Of a DNA stretch of 64,000 nt, positions 50,301-62,600 are shown one piece after another. The notes under the pieces are model-generated. The model was not told the origin of the DNA, did not search any database, and saw nothing but the letters and a program-made list of their open reading frames with translations. Location: NCBI GenBank assembly GCA_949775045.1, contig OX459095.1:28105564-28169563 (forward strand), read 5' to 3'. Position numbers and translations under genes: made by a program. The DNA is from Metridium senile (taxonomy: Eukaryota; Cnidaria; Anthozoa; Actiniaria; Metridiidae). Positions within the stretch are counted from its first letter, which is position 1. Every line of letters begins with the position of its first letter.

Positions 50301-53300
50301 ATTAATCGATCGACCGCCACAACTATAAAGTGCGTTGGATTCAGAAAATAGCTTTAACGATAATCCGGGTGATGTTAGGATACACGACATAAATTTGAAA
50401 TAGGAGCCCATTACTTTTATAAATACAAACCTGATTTGATTGGTTTTACTTTATCGAGCCCAACATTCTTCGTGCTCCATACAGTTGTCAGCGGATTGCC
50501 TTTAGCAGAACAAACCATCTTTGCAGATTTCCCTTTAGCAACTTTTACAATCTTTTGTAAATCGTTTGCAAAAAATCTTGGTTTCACTATAAGAAAATAA
50601 GCAATCGAAATCATGATAAGTCATACAACATCTTTCTCACGAAACCAACCAACCAACCAACCAACCAACCAACCAACCAACCAACCAACCAACCAACCAA
50701 CCAACCAACCAACCAACCAACCAACCAACCAACCAACCAACCAACCAACCAACCAACCAACCAACCAACCAACCAACCAACCAACCAACCAACCAACCAA
50801 CCAACCAACCAACCAACCAACCAACCAACCAACCAACCAACCAACCAACCAACCAACCAACCAACCAACCAACCAACCAACCAACCAACCAACCAACCAA
50901 CCAACCAACCAACCAACCAACCAACCAACCAACCAACCAACCAACCAACCAACCAACCAACCAATCAACCAATCAATCAACCAAACAATCAATCAATCAA
51001 TCAACCAACCATCAACTAACAAACCAATTAATATTTGCAACACAGAAATTCCAACACAATAAATAGTTAAAAAATGACTTGACCAAACCTGTTACAGCAA
51101 TATCTCTAGCGATATTGTACACTTTTACACCTCTTAGTTTGAAAGTCAAACGACAGGAATATAGGCCACCCTGGTGTGGACTAGTGATGGTGATCACTCG
51201 AGTTAATTTCAAGTTCATATTACAAGCAGGGAATGCATCAATTAAATCGCCATCTTTCAGCCATGCTATCTGCACTAGTCTAGAGAAGCCACGATTTTTA
51301 TTTGTGTAGCTGTAACTTAGTTTAACGTTTTCGCCAAACTCGACTGTTTTGTTGCCTGAGGCGTTCATTCTCGGTAGCTCAGCGACTGAAATATCAAGGT
51401 TTACATGAATTAGACCAGATTTACACTTGAAGAAAAAAAAACAAGATCAAGATATTCTAGTAATTTAAGGTTAAATTAAAGGTTAAGTTTCAGTAAACGC
51501 TCCTTATAAATCCCAGCATACGGCGCGGTTAGCATGCGAGATATGGTCAGCCCACTTTAGGTCATTAGTACAGGGTGAGGAAGAGGGGGTACCAATCACG
51601 AATCACGCACCGTTTTTTCATGATTTCACGGATCACGGAGTTACGGAAAGAAAACGCTGTTGTTTCAACTAGGCAACGTTTGGCGCTTGTTAGACAGATA
51701 ATCAATATTAACTTGATCTAACAGATATACAAAGAACAACACTGCTAGCAATAAACGTCTCAGTTTACACAAACGTTTATTATATGAAAAGCTGTCACGT
51801 TTTCACGGATCACCGATTTGGTAATCACGAGTCACGACAGTGAAAACCTGTAAATCACGGGTCACGGGCGAAGACGGATTTCACGGATCACAGCTTAAAT
51901 TTTTTGCTTTTCACGAATAACAGGCGAAATTTAAGGTGAATCACGGATCACGGAAAACCTCTTCCCCACCCTGTTAGTGATAGTGTGATATTGGTATTGG
52001 AATGACACAGCCCACTATTAATTTAGCAATGTGTTTTTCTGTTCAGTGAAAAACTTACGTCGTATTACATTCATTGTAAATCCATAAGCACTCCATTGAG
52101 CCCCAACAATACCACGGCACTCATAACCAGATGCCCAGGAATCATCAGATAAAAGCACACGGTTTATGTGTAGGATTACTTGTAACCTTTTCCCGCCATC
52201 TGCACAATAATAGCATAAAAGTATAAATCAACATTGTAAATCAAAATCCAATTACCAGCTTTGAATGAAGTGGATGATACAGTCATGACTAACAGGGAAA
52301 TAACCAATGAAGCAAGGTAGACTACTACACAGGAAGCAAGTTATAACAGATGCAGTAAAGGTACCGTACATACTGGAATGCGAAGTGGAGAATGCAATGC
52401 AGCAAATGAAGAACAATAAAGCTCCAAGTGATGACCAAATAGTGATCGAAATGACCAAGGGAGAAGGGAAAACAGCAGTTAGAAAGATAGCAGAGCTTTT
52501 CAATCAAGCGATGAACAAGGACAAAGCACTAGCACAGTACCAGAGGAATGAAAGAATGCTGTCATTATACTGCTTTTCAAAAAAAAAAAAAGAAGAATTG
52601 GAGGACTACAGGCCAATCAGTGTGTTTTCTCACAAATTGTTCATGAAAGGCATGAAAAATAAGATAACGTTGGATGAAGTATCAGTCACCAAACAAGAAC
52701 AAGCTGCATATAGAGGAGGATACTCGATCCACCATTGACCATCTACACACAGTCACGCAAATGTCAACACAGAATGCCACTGTATATGTCCTTTGCTGAC
52801 TATTAAAGAGTATTTGATTCCACCAAGCATAAGGCAGTCTTTGAAGCACTTTTAATGTGTGCCAGATATATGTCACAAAAGAAACCTGCAAGGATGGTAC
52901 AGCACAAGTAAAAACATCAAGAAAGTAGTTTGACAAGGAGATACACATCTCCAGTCATGTATACGGCAGCTGTAGAAGAATTAGTGGTTGGAGGCAATAT
53001 CAATATGAGATTATATTGCCAGCTGATTAAAAGTGAGTGAGCTTCTCAAGATATACTTAATGAAGAAGGAAAGATGGAGTGAAGAATAGCAATTATGCAG
53101 CAGTGGGCAGGACATCTGGCCAGCTAGACTGAAATACTGAACATATATGGGCGATGAAAGCTACGACCTAATGTACTCCGGTGAGTGATGAAACAAGAAA
53201 GAGGAGAAGACCCAAGAGGAGATGAAGGGAGGAAAAACAAATAGAAAATAAATCATTTTTTTAACGTCTCAATGTATTTAGCCAGTGGATAATTAGGAGA

Positions 53301-54664
53301 GACACAGACTTACACTCACTACCTCTCGTTGAATATTTTAGCACACATTCCTGCTCGCATGTTCATTTTTGCGGAGGGAGGAAAACCGAATAACCCGGAA
53401 AAAACCCTCGTGTATAATATATAAATAACAATAACGAGACTTACCTTCAATTTTTTTTTCGTAGTAGATTCGCCCATTTGGCCCTTCATCATTTATTATT
53501 TTCGTCTCACCATATTTATTTTTTCTGAAAAATATTATTCTATCCGGTTTTGCTCCATTTCTATCAATAACTGTACAAGAGACTTGAGCAGTACTGTTTT
53601 CAATGGCGTGTACATTGTCTGGATATGGTTCTACAATTGACGGTTGACCTGCAGTGAAACAAGTAGCTGATCAGTCATCGTTTTTACAATGTAAAAAAAA
53701 ATCAACTTTTGCCCTTCCGGTCAATAAATATACTTTTTTTATTTTTATTTTTTTATTTATTTTTATTTCAATAATAAAAACAGTACAGCATTAATTACAA
53801 TTAACAAATACAGTACTAAGAACTGCATCTTAATTTTTTATTATAAATATTTTCTTACAAGGTAATTTTTTAATATATCGTTATAAACAAATAAATAATA
53901 AGGATAGAGAAAAAAAAAGAAAAGTAATTAGATAATTATATTAAATTAATTATTATACTAAATTATATTTTACCAAACAACAATATTATTTTCTAATATA
54001 GTTTTTAATTTGCATCTAATGAATTCAATAATTTTTCCTCATTGTACTATGCCCTACTTAGCTTTCTTTTATTTGGCTATCGCATCTTTATCCACACCCA
54101 CCATCTTGAGGAAGGAGTTGAGAGGAATTTTGAGTGGAAAATCCAGGTGAGGGAAAGTTCGAAGATGTTTTCTGGGACATGGAAATTCATTATGGACATT
54201 CGAGGGAGGGGGACAATTTAGAAGCTTTGAAATCCAATGAGAGGGGACCATTTAGAAGCTTGGACATTCGAGGGATGGGAGGCAATTAACAGTTTTGCCA
54301 CTTTGGAGAAGTCAAAGCTCGATTAGTGTTAATTCTGTCGAGGTTATAAGGGTTTAATAGTGAGCAAAAAGCTCGTTGTCAATTTAAATTCAATGGTTAA
54401 TGAACGCATATTTAAATTTTAAAAGGCCACTTAGCTTTGTTTAACAGTTAAACTCATAGAAGGCGTACGTTGGGCTAGTGCAAATCGAAATTTGATCATG
54501 ATCAACCTAAATCAATATTATAGATCTAATCCATTTAAATGCATTGGTCAATGAAAACGTTTCTATAATGTTTAAGATTATTAACTGATAAGCATTCACT
54601 TACCTTCTACTTGAGTAGCGAATCCCGAAATATAAGACAAAAGTAAAACCAAAATAATGGCCAT
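47217..54664 (-). CDS. Ig-GAIN protein without 7TM: truncated adhesion GPCR paralogue, copy 3 (12 exons, 649 aa)
   Basis: Exons in transcript order: 54604-54664, 53445-53648, 52059-52199, 51089-51385, 50431-50586, 49866-50036, 49672-49721, 48769-49029, 48505-48651, 48282-48434, 47851-47985, 47217-47390. All are in frame (1,950 nt) and match exons 1-12 of copy 2 in phase; lengths equal except exons 4 and 5 (one and two codons shorter). After LMDPYG homology ends and the frame reads His then TAG (47,217-47,219). No 7TM exons lie between here and 41,370. Predicted product: secreted protein with three Ig domains and a GAIN domain. The GPS is HLA rather than HLT, so no self-cleavage is expected. 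Twelve clean exons argue against a dead pseudogene. A possible role is a soluble competitor or co-receptor for the ligand of copy 2; this is inference. Confidence 0.88.
49495..49672. repeat. MITE abutting copy 3 exon 7 donor
   Basis: Matches 29,815-29,992 at the same place in copy 2, so the insertion predates the duplication. CATATTTCGATTCTGTGTAT forms the right end next to GTATTG. Confidence 0.65.
50644..50990 (+). repeat. (CCAA)n microsatellite, about 80 units
   Basis: Near-perfect CCAA repeats with some CAAT/CAAA variation at the right end. They sit in intron 4 of copy 3, about 60 bases before the exon 5 acceptor. Repeat ORFs (Asn-Gln-Pro-Thr; Trp-Leu-Val-Gly) are artefacts. Confidence 0.95.
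52300..53245 (+). pseudogene. LINE reverse transcriptase remnant (RTE-like), antisense in copy 3 intron 2
   Basis: Frames read [20 protein letters not shown], then [20 protein letters not shown], then [15 protein letters not shown]. These are degenerate versions of the K-x-x-KAPG-x-D, YRPIS-x-LS and QAGFR-x-x-x-S blocks of non-LTR reverse transcriptases. Downstream frames are broken by stops. No endonuclease part is seen. Confidence 0.75.
53250..53415 (-). mobile_element. SINE family A fragment (tRNA head missing)
   Basis: Contains AACGTCTCAATGTATTTAGC, CACTCACTACCTCT and ATAACCCGG in the same order as 63,200-63,350. Confidence 0.7.
53720..54060. other. AT-rich insertion in copy 3 intron 1
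   Basis: T-rich start and A/T-rich body interrupt the otherwise conserved flank (compare 40,430 in copy 2). Probably a retroelement tail. No ORF. Confidence 0.4.
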
Positions 54665-54666
54665 TC

Positions 54667-54805
54667 TAGCCTAACAACGAGCCTACGATTTATGACTGTC
54701 GACTTTGTGTTAGAGAGAAAGCTCTGATCTGCTGTTTGAGGATGCTTATTAGTGAGCTGAGTAAGCTCAAGTGTTTATGATAAAACAATTAGAGTAAACT
54801 AAAAA
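54667..54805 (-). promoter_or_regulatory. Conserved 5' UTR/promoter-proximal block, copy 3
   Basis: Aligned with 840-985 and 41,372-41,525. The preserved upstream block suggests copy 3 retains a promoter like copy 2. Confidence 0.4.
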
Positions 54806-55204
54806 TGGTCACTTTATAATTTATATGGCTGACTTGTATTTCGGTTTTCAAGAGTCGGCAGCTACTACCTGTCTAATGACGCAAGGGGGGGGGGGGGGGG
54901 GATGGTACACACACATATATTTGCTACACTGGTATGTATGGTTGGATAGGTTAAAGTTTGATTTGTCTTGAGCAGGAAATGCATAGTTTTTATTTATTGC
55001 AAGTATCTTAAATATGGTCAGGTAATTCAGGGATTATCATTTTTTGGACCCTATACAAAATATGGTCGTGTAAGGGACGGATGAGACTAGGAAGTTAAAA
55101 TTCTCCTAAATATATCGAACAAACATCGATTCTCAAACAAATAACAAATGGTAAAACAAACATCGAGCAAACAACTTGGAATTGGTCCCCCATACCCATC
55201 CATT

Positions 55205-55575
55205 ATATGAGAGCCGTGATGGGCAAGTGGTCAGTGGATCGGATTCTGGGCCTACTGGTCTGGGTTCGATTCCCGGCCCGGGCGATTGCGTTGTATCCTT
55301 GGGCAAGACACTTCACTCTCTCAGTGCCTCGGATAAGGACGTAAAGCCGGAGGTCCCTTCTGCTTTCACACTAATCCTACATAAGGTGGACGTTAAAGAT
55401 CCTGTTGTGCTATGTCTCCCGGTACAACAGTCAGGCCTCGGAGGCATTCACTAACAACACTCATGATTGTAAACTACTGGTTTTCAGCAGTCCGATAAGT
55501 CCTCCATATACACATTAGTAGATTGTAAAGCGCTATGAGCTATTCGAGAGATAGCGCTAAATAATTATTATTAAA
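55205..55575 (+). mobile_element. SINE family C (tRNA-derived, long body)
   Basis: The head has GGGCAAGTGGTCAGTGGATC and the B box GGGTTCGATTCCCGG. The body has CCTTGGGCAAGACACTTCAC, a motif widespread in marine invertebrate SINEs. The tail TTGTAAAGCGCTATGAGCT, then TAGCGCTAAATAATTATTATT, resembles LINE-derived ends. The 92-codon ORF across it is not a gene. Confidence 0.8.
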
Positions 55576-56619
55576 ATATCAAATTGCTGGCTTTTACCTA
55601 CTTCACGTGTACGTCAAGATCAAATTCAAAAGCGTCATTTGTTATTATAATAAATTTAAAGTTTTATAATCTTGTAAAGCTTTCAAAACTACGTATGCTG
55701 GTCAAGTGTCAAGTGTCAAGGTTGTAGATCATTTTGTTGTGGCGTTATGGACGAGCAAACATGACGCGTTTAATTTTTTTTGGTAAAAATATATGGAGCG
55801 GTCATCTTTGAATGAAAATAAATCAAAAAATTTTTTAAATTGTATATTTTTACTTTTATATGGAAACATTTTTGCAATTAGGTGTAAATGGAAGCAGGCA
55901 ATTATTTGTATGAGAAGAATAAGAAATTTGCACTAACGGCAGGTAACGTAACCCTATATCACTAAATATATATTTCATGTGACAGCACATAAGTTCACTG
56001 TAAATGTTCGATACTAAAATTTATTGTGAACATATATTTTATAATTTTTGTTCCATGTTCATTGTTACTTATTATACAATTTAAAATTGAAATTTTAACC
56101 GCTGAAAATATATTTAAAAAAAATCACGTGTCACTTGTAGTGTTAATCTCCACTTTACTTGGACAACGTTAATAACATTCACTGTATAAATATATAAAGA
56201 GTAAATTAATACAAGAAATGGAAATTTCACCTGCGAAATGTGAATGATTGAGTTTCATAATTTGATAAATTTTGTATTAAACACAAATCTCCCATAACAC
56301 GTCTCATTGTTTTCTAGAAAAATCTAGAAGCTTTTTCAATGTGTTTTCATCATTTAAAAACAATCTTAAACAATCTAGTATGCAGTTCACCTGTCAACCG
56401 TGATTGTTTGTGCTGTTGTCAAGGAGACTGAGTTATATACCTACATCCCTTGCAGCGCTTGCAGCAGACAAACTCGTACAGCATACCGTAACGGTATAGC
56501 TTCAATTAACATAGATATTTTATTAAGCTCTGAACTTAAATTGTGTAATTTTACGAAGGAATATTCTGAAAGAGTGGAAAAAGAAAACACGTCGAAATAT
56601 AGTCGCGAAAATTGTAGAC

Positions 56620-59600
56620 ATGAAGAAGCTATGTCTAGCCATTCTGTCGATCTTCTTCACTTTGAAGTTGACAATCTCAGCACCAAGCTCAGGTAGGCCG
56701 ATTTAAAATGAAAGCTTACACATATAAATCCTTTCATTTTCTAAAATTTACATATTATAAAGTTCTCCTTTTGCTAAATTGATAATTTTAACGTTTAAAA
56801 GTTTTGAAGTAAAAGTTTTAAATGATATGATTAATTCAGTTATTTTTATTTTTTCCGCCGATAGAACTTGACAACTAAATTATCGTCTATTTTTTTCTAC
56901 CGTCAAAACTTGAAATCCCCCAAACATTGTTAGCAGTTTAACATCTTAATCTTTCGTTTTATTTAAAAAAAAAAAAGGTTTTGTGAGTGTTGTGACAAAT
57001 TGAAATCGTTGTGAAACATTGAAAAACGCTTACATTTACGAGCTTACATTTACAAAAAACAGAACTTCTTTCGCATGGTTTTCGAATAGCAAATACAAGC
57101 TGCAAGAGAAATATTACATAAAAAGGATGAAAAAACCCGTAAAACAAAAACCTTAAACAAACATACAAGTATTTTAGGTAATTATTTTGAACTCTTTCTT
57201 GAAGTATGCTCTATATAATTTTAATTTTAATTTTAAAAATTGGATATTCTTCATTAAAATAAATAATGTCTAATTTTTTTTCATTCGAAATGTAGCTAAC
57301 ATTATTTTGTGTTTACTATCGACTTCATTATAGTTTATCTTCCAGTCTCATGTTGCTAAGCGAGCTGTTCAGTCTAGTATCTTCTATGCATTCATTGTGG
57401 TGTGTTTTCTAAAATACGGCTACGCAGGGTGCCTTTTCGTTTGTCAAAATATTGAATATGTAATTAGCTACACTTTGTGAATAATAAAATTAATAATTTA
57501 TTATTCTCATTATACAAGTTGTCTTTATATAAGTCAAGGGAGAAACAGAAAGTTCCATCTCTATCAATGTTTAAAAATTTACTAAAACAAAACGAATACA
57601 TAGAATGTAAAATAGCCAAAGCTAAGGAGAAAACACTCCAACATATCAAAATTAAAATAATATTGTTGTTTGGCACAATACAATTTCCGTTTTTCTTTTT
57701 TCTTTATCCCTACTATTTATTTATTTATTTATTTAATTTTATCAAATATATTAAAAATTACCCTGTATGAAAATAGTAATAAGAAATAACAGTACTAAAT
57801 GGATATATTTATAATACATTATTGTAAACAATAGAAAAAACAACTAGGATACAGTACCTAGTACTGTAATATTTACCTTGTAAATAATAGAAACAATCTA
57901 GGATACTGGACTTAGTAATGTATTCATTAATTGTAAATTTAAAAAAAATTTAAAAAATATATATAAAAAAAGAAAAATTAGCTACACTTTGTATTCACCA
58001 GTTCGGAACAAACGTTTTGAAAATTTACACAAACTGAAAAAAAGTATTTTTCAAGAATATTCTAGGTTAATTTTTTCACAAGAAATGGATTTATAAAAAC
58101 CTTAATAATTTTCAAACATATTAAAAACATTACCCTGTAAGAAAATATTAATAAGAAATAATACATTTATAATGATAATTGTTATTTTAAAACAGAACCT
58201 GTTATAGTTGTAAAAAAACCATATATATAACAATTACAACCACAGTCATTCCAAACCAAATGAAAATCGTTGCTAAAATTATAATTCTTTGATGGTGTAA
58301 AATATTATGCCTTTCATCTTGCATTTATTTGTTCCCTAGATATAGTCTATTACTTTCCTCTCAATTCCACCACTGTCAAGGGAGTAATCAAAGATGGATA
58401 CTGTACAGATCTAGCAAGTAGTACAATCCAAGGAGCTACAGTCGCTACAACCACACAAGGCCCTAATGCTACCCATGGGGATCAAGCTCTTAAATTTGCC
58501 TCAGATAACTGGGTCAATTTGGGCGACTATAAAGGCACATGTATTAGTAATCCAGGGCTATGTACAAACGGAATGACAATGTCATTCTGGCTTCGTATGA
58601 ATACGGGTGATTCTGGCAACAGACATATCATTATGACTGGTAAACTGGATACCTCACGTGGACTGCAAGTATTTCATAGGTAAGAGAGCTTGATCTATTA
58701 TGCATGCTGTATCCAAACTCTTAGCTATTTTATGTATTGTAAGTAATTGAGTTAGTTTTATATGTTTTCTCGTGTGTCACATTTATTGTGGCACTCTTTA
58801 ATTGTAAATTGTGTGTGTGTGTGTGTGTCTTCTTGTGTGTCACATTTATTGTGGCACTCTTTAATTGTAAATTAATAATTATAAATCCCTCGAAATATCA
58901 AACAAGGTCTCGATCTTATAACAAGGTCTCGATCTTATAATATATCGTGCGACGCCATATACATCAAAACTGAATATCAAGTGTATGTGTAACACTTGAA
59001 GGTGGGAAAAGTATTGACCGAACTTACTTACTAAGGAATGCACCCCCTCCCCCCCCCCCCCTCCCATCAAATGGTATATATACATATATATCAAATGGTC
59101 CGTCCCTAAGCAATTCACTCTCCATATTTTATCCTATTTTGTCTTCAATTGTGTAAATTATCAGATCTCACTGATACATCTCAATGTCTCACTTTTTAAT
59201 GATCGAGCAAAACTCTTTTTTACTATAACATCTGCTTCTTTAACCCTAATTTCTTTTTATTCTAACAGTAACGACCATACGAACGTTGTGTTATGTGATG
59301 GTACAAAGCGTTACCCAGTGGAAATCCAATTCCCAAGTCAATGGACCCACGTCACCGCCATTTATAACCCATCTGGGTCTACTGCAGCAGATAAATTCTT
59401 CGTCTATCTCAACGGTACGATGAAGGAAACTGCTCTTTATGCAGCCAAGTGCGATCTTAGTGATGTAGACACACATCTCTTACTCGGTCATGAAAACACA
59501 TCAGGGTCGGTCAGCAGTCGTCCGTTTGAAATTACCCAGCTTGCCTTTTACTACAAGATTCTTAGTCAAGCGACAGTGCAGCAGATCTATAGTGATGTCA

Positions 59601-62600
59601 CTTCCGGTAAGTTTGCTTCATTACGTGCGCGCATGCCAGGTGATCTAGCTTCGAAGCGCACATAGTTGTCAAAACGAACAGTTCCAAAATCGCGCCTCGC
59701 GATAGAGACAGCAACGATTTTGGCTACGTTTAGGCATTTGCGTTTAGTTTTTATTCCTTTTCATTGCTGATAGAGTAGCAGAGAGTTTTTTCACGAGAAA
59801 CAACTTTCTCGAACGACGCCATTTTGTATCTGCTGGCGGTGCGACAAAAATGTTTCTGATTGGCTTATACTAGCCTGAAGTGCATGCGCGAAATCACCTG
59901 GTGCTGTGTGCAGTTATATTACAAGCTACACGTGCACAAAGGGATTGACAGAACACGAGAGAAGAGAAACACGATGCGAGGCTGAGTTCCATTATACACT
60001 ATTATGTTTTGTCCAGAAAATAAAGATTTAGTTGTTCATGTTTATAGCCACGTAAAGATATTGGTTGGCATGGGTGGAGTAATGTTTAATCGATCGACCA
60101 TCACCACCATTGTCCAGGTTCGAGTTTGTTTGAACTATCGCTTCCCCCATGCTAAGAGGGTTTTTTACCGGGTTAGAGTGCTTACACTATGCCCATGAAA
60201 TAGAATCTAAATAGTTCCTACCTAATAGTTTTTATTTAGTGACTATTAGTTACTATCACTCAACTGGAACAGCTTTAGTAACAATACACAAGGGAAATCA
60301 AATACTCAAAACCATAGAAAGTTAATACTTTATTCATTGTGTATTGTTACTAAAGCTGTTCCAGTTGAGTGATAGTCACTAACAGTCACTAAATAAAAAC
60401 TATTAGTTAGTAACTATTTAGATTTTATTTCATGGACATAGTGTAAGCACTCTATCGTATTTGAAAATGCGATAATTAATATTTCAGCTTAATAAGTGAA
60501 TAAATTATGATTACTAATTATTATCCGATTTTCCATAACTCACTGAAAATTAAAGTGCTAGTGGGACGAGTATGACACAATTTCTACAAATTATACCTAT
60601 TAAAGCTTCAGCTGCAAATGATGTAAATGTCCAAATATATTTCCATACCCAGCGATACAGGGAAGTTGCCTTTTTAGTTTCTGAAAATCTCGAATACTGA
60701 TAATGGATTTTTCATTTTTTTTTACAGGAATAGCATTGAACTGCCCAGGTATGTAAACTATATAGATAGGTAAATAATACATTTCAAATTAATTTTTATA
60801 ATAAAAAACTTCACATTTTTCACATTGTCATATATACATACACTTAATTGCAAGAATGGTGCCATTAAGTGTATATATGACAATGTGAAAAATGTCCTGA
60901 TTTGTGTAATTTCGTTTGAAATTAATGAATTAAGTAAAAGACAAAAGAAGATCACTCAAGCTGACCTCTTTCTTTTGTTGTTCCTTTCTTTAAAACTAAA
61001 TTACAATATCTTTTTTCATGTGACAACATGTTTATAATTAGTTATAAATCTCGATAGAGATTTTTGACTATTCTATAAATATTAAATAATTAGATATCTT
61101 GAAATATCACTGACAGGATATGCCTGTATGGTGTATTTATTTCGAACAGAAACTCGTACGTAAGAATTATACCACAGCGAATCTTATTTTGAGCACCAGC
61201 ATTGATCTATAATTGTATTTAATGTGTTTGATTTACAGCAAGGACTACGCCAGCCACTACAACAACTAGTTCTGGAGGGGGAGGTAGTGGTGGAAGCGGT
61301 GGAAGCGGTGGAAGTGGTGGAAGTGGAGGCTCTGGATCAGGTAAAATACATGCCATTGTCAATGGAAGGGACCGGTAACGGGGAGGTCTGGTGGAAATAA
61401 AGGGGAGGCTGTATTATGATCCACAACAACTTCTAAGTAAATCTTTTGTAACCGAGCCTGCACGGCAAACCACAAAACTTGTTAGCATTGAGCCCATCGA
61501 GTCCTTCGAAGGAACTACTTATACCTATTCTAGCAGTTATATTTTTCATTGGCATTACTTATATACACCTATTTCAATTAACGTTGTCCATCTGGAATGG
61601 TTGATCTGAGACCGATAGGAATTGTGGGAGCTCGTTAAACTGCAAATGCACTATTATAATCACACTTGAATATTAATGTTTACTTCTGAAATACTGTTAT
61701 CTGTAATTCAGCACCATTCAAGTGTGATTAAAACAATGTATTTGAAATTTAATGAACTCACACAATTCCTATCGGTCTCAGATCAACCATTCCAGATGGA
61801 CAACGTTAATTGAATTGAAATAGGTGTGTTTTAACATTATTCTGAAGTTCTTTTTGTATTTTCCAAGTAATAAAATTTGTTATCTCAGATGATCTCCACT
61901 CAACCAAGATTATTCTGATATTTATGATAGCTTTTATTTAGTGTAAAATATAATTTAGTTTAACAACATTTGATGATTTTGTCTGTCAGGTTCCAATCAG
62001 TCTGGCAATGATGGAAGTGATGGGTCTAGCAGATCTCCAGTTGTTCTTATATTACTGTCTGTCGCTCTATTCCTTCTTCTCATCATCGTTGTTGCTCTGA
62101 TCATCGCATGTTGCATCATCTATCCTAGGTAAGTAAATTAAATAATGCCAGCTAAATCGATATGCATGTATATATTATTAACTAACTGACTGACCGACTG
62201 ATTGACTGATTGATAAATTGATTGATCAATATATTGATTGATTTACTAATTAACTGATCAATTAATTGATTGTTTGATTGAAGTTGGACGTTGGTGCATG
62301 ATTGATTGATTGATTGGTTGGTTATTTGTTTGTTTGATTGATTAGTTTATTGCCGACTAATTGTTGTTTTGATTGATAAATTGATTGATTGACTGATTGA
62401 TAAACTGATTGATTGACTGATTGATAAACTGATTGATTGACTGATTGATAAACTGATTGATTGATTGACTGATTGATTGACTGATTGATAAACTGATTGA
62501 TTGACTGATTGATAAACTGATTGATTGACTGATTGATAAACTGATTGATTGACTGATTGATAAACTGATTGATTGACTGATTGATTGATTGATTGATAAA

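Noticed and set aside
50611..51062. ORFs of 111-149 codons with Trp-Leu-Val-Gly or Asn-Gln-Pro-Thr repeats
   Set aside because: They are translations of the (CCAA)n microsatellite in intron 4 of copy 3.
56400..56696. 98-codon ORF as the first exon of the LamG-like gene
   Set aside because: The other frame starting at 56,620 gives a typical signal peptide and joins exon 2 in phase 1; this ORF does not.
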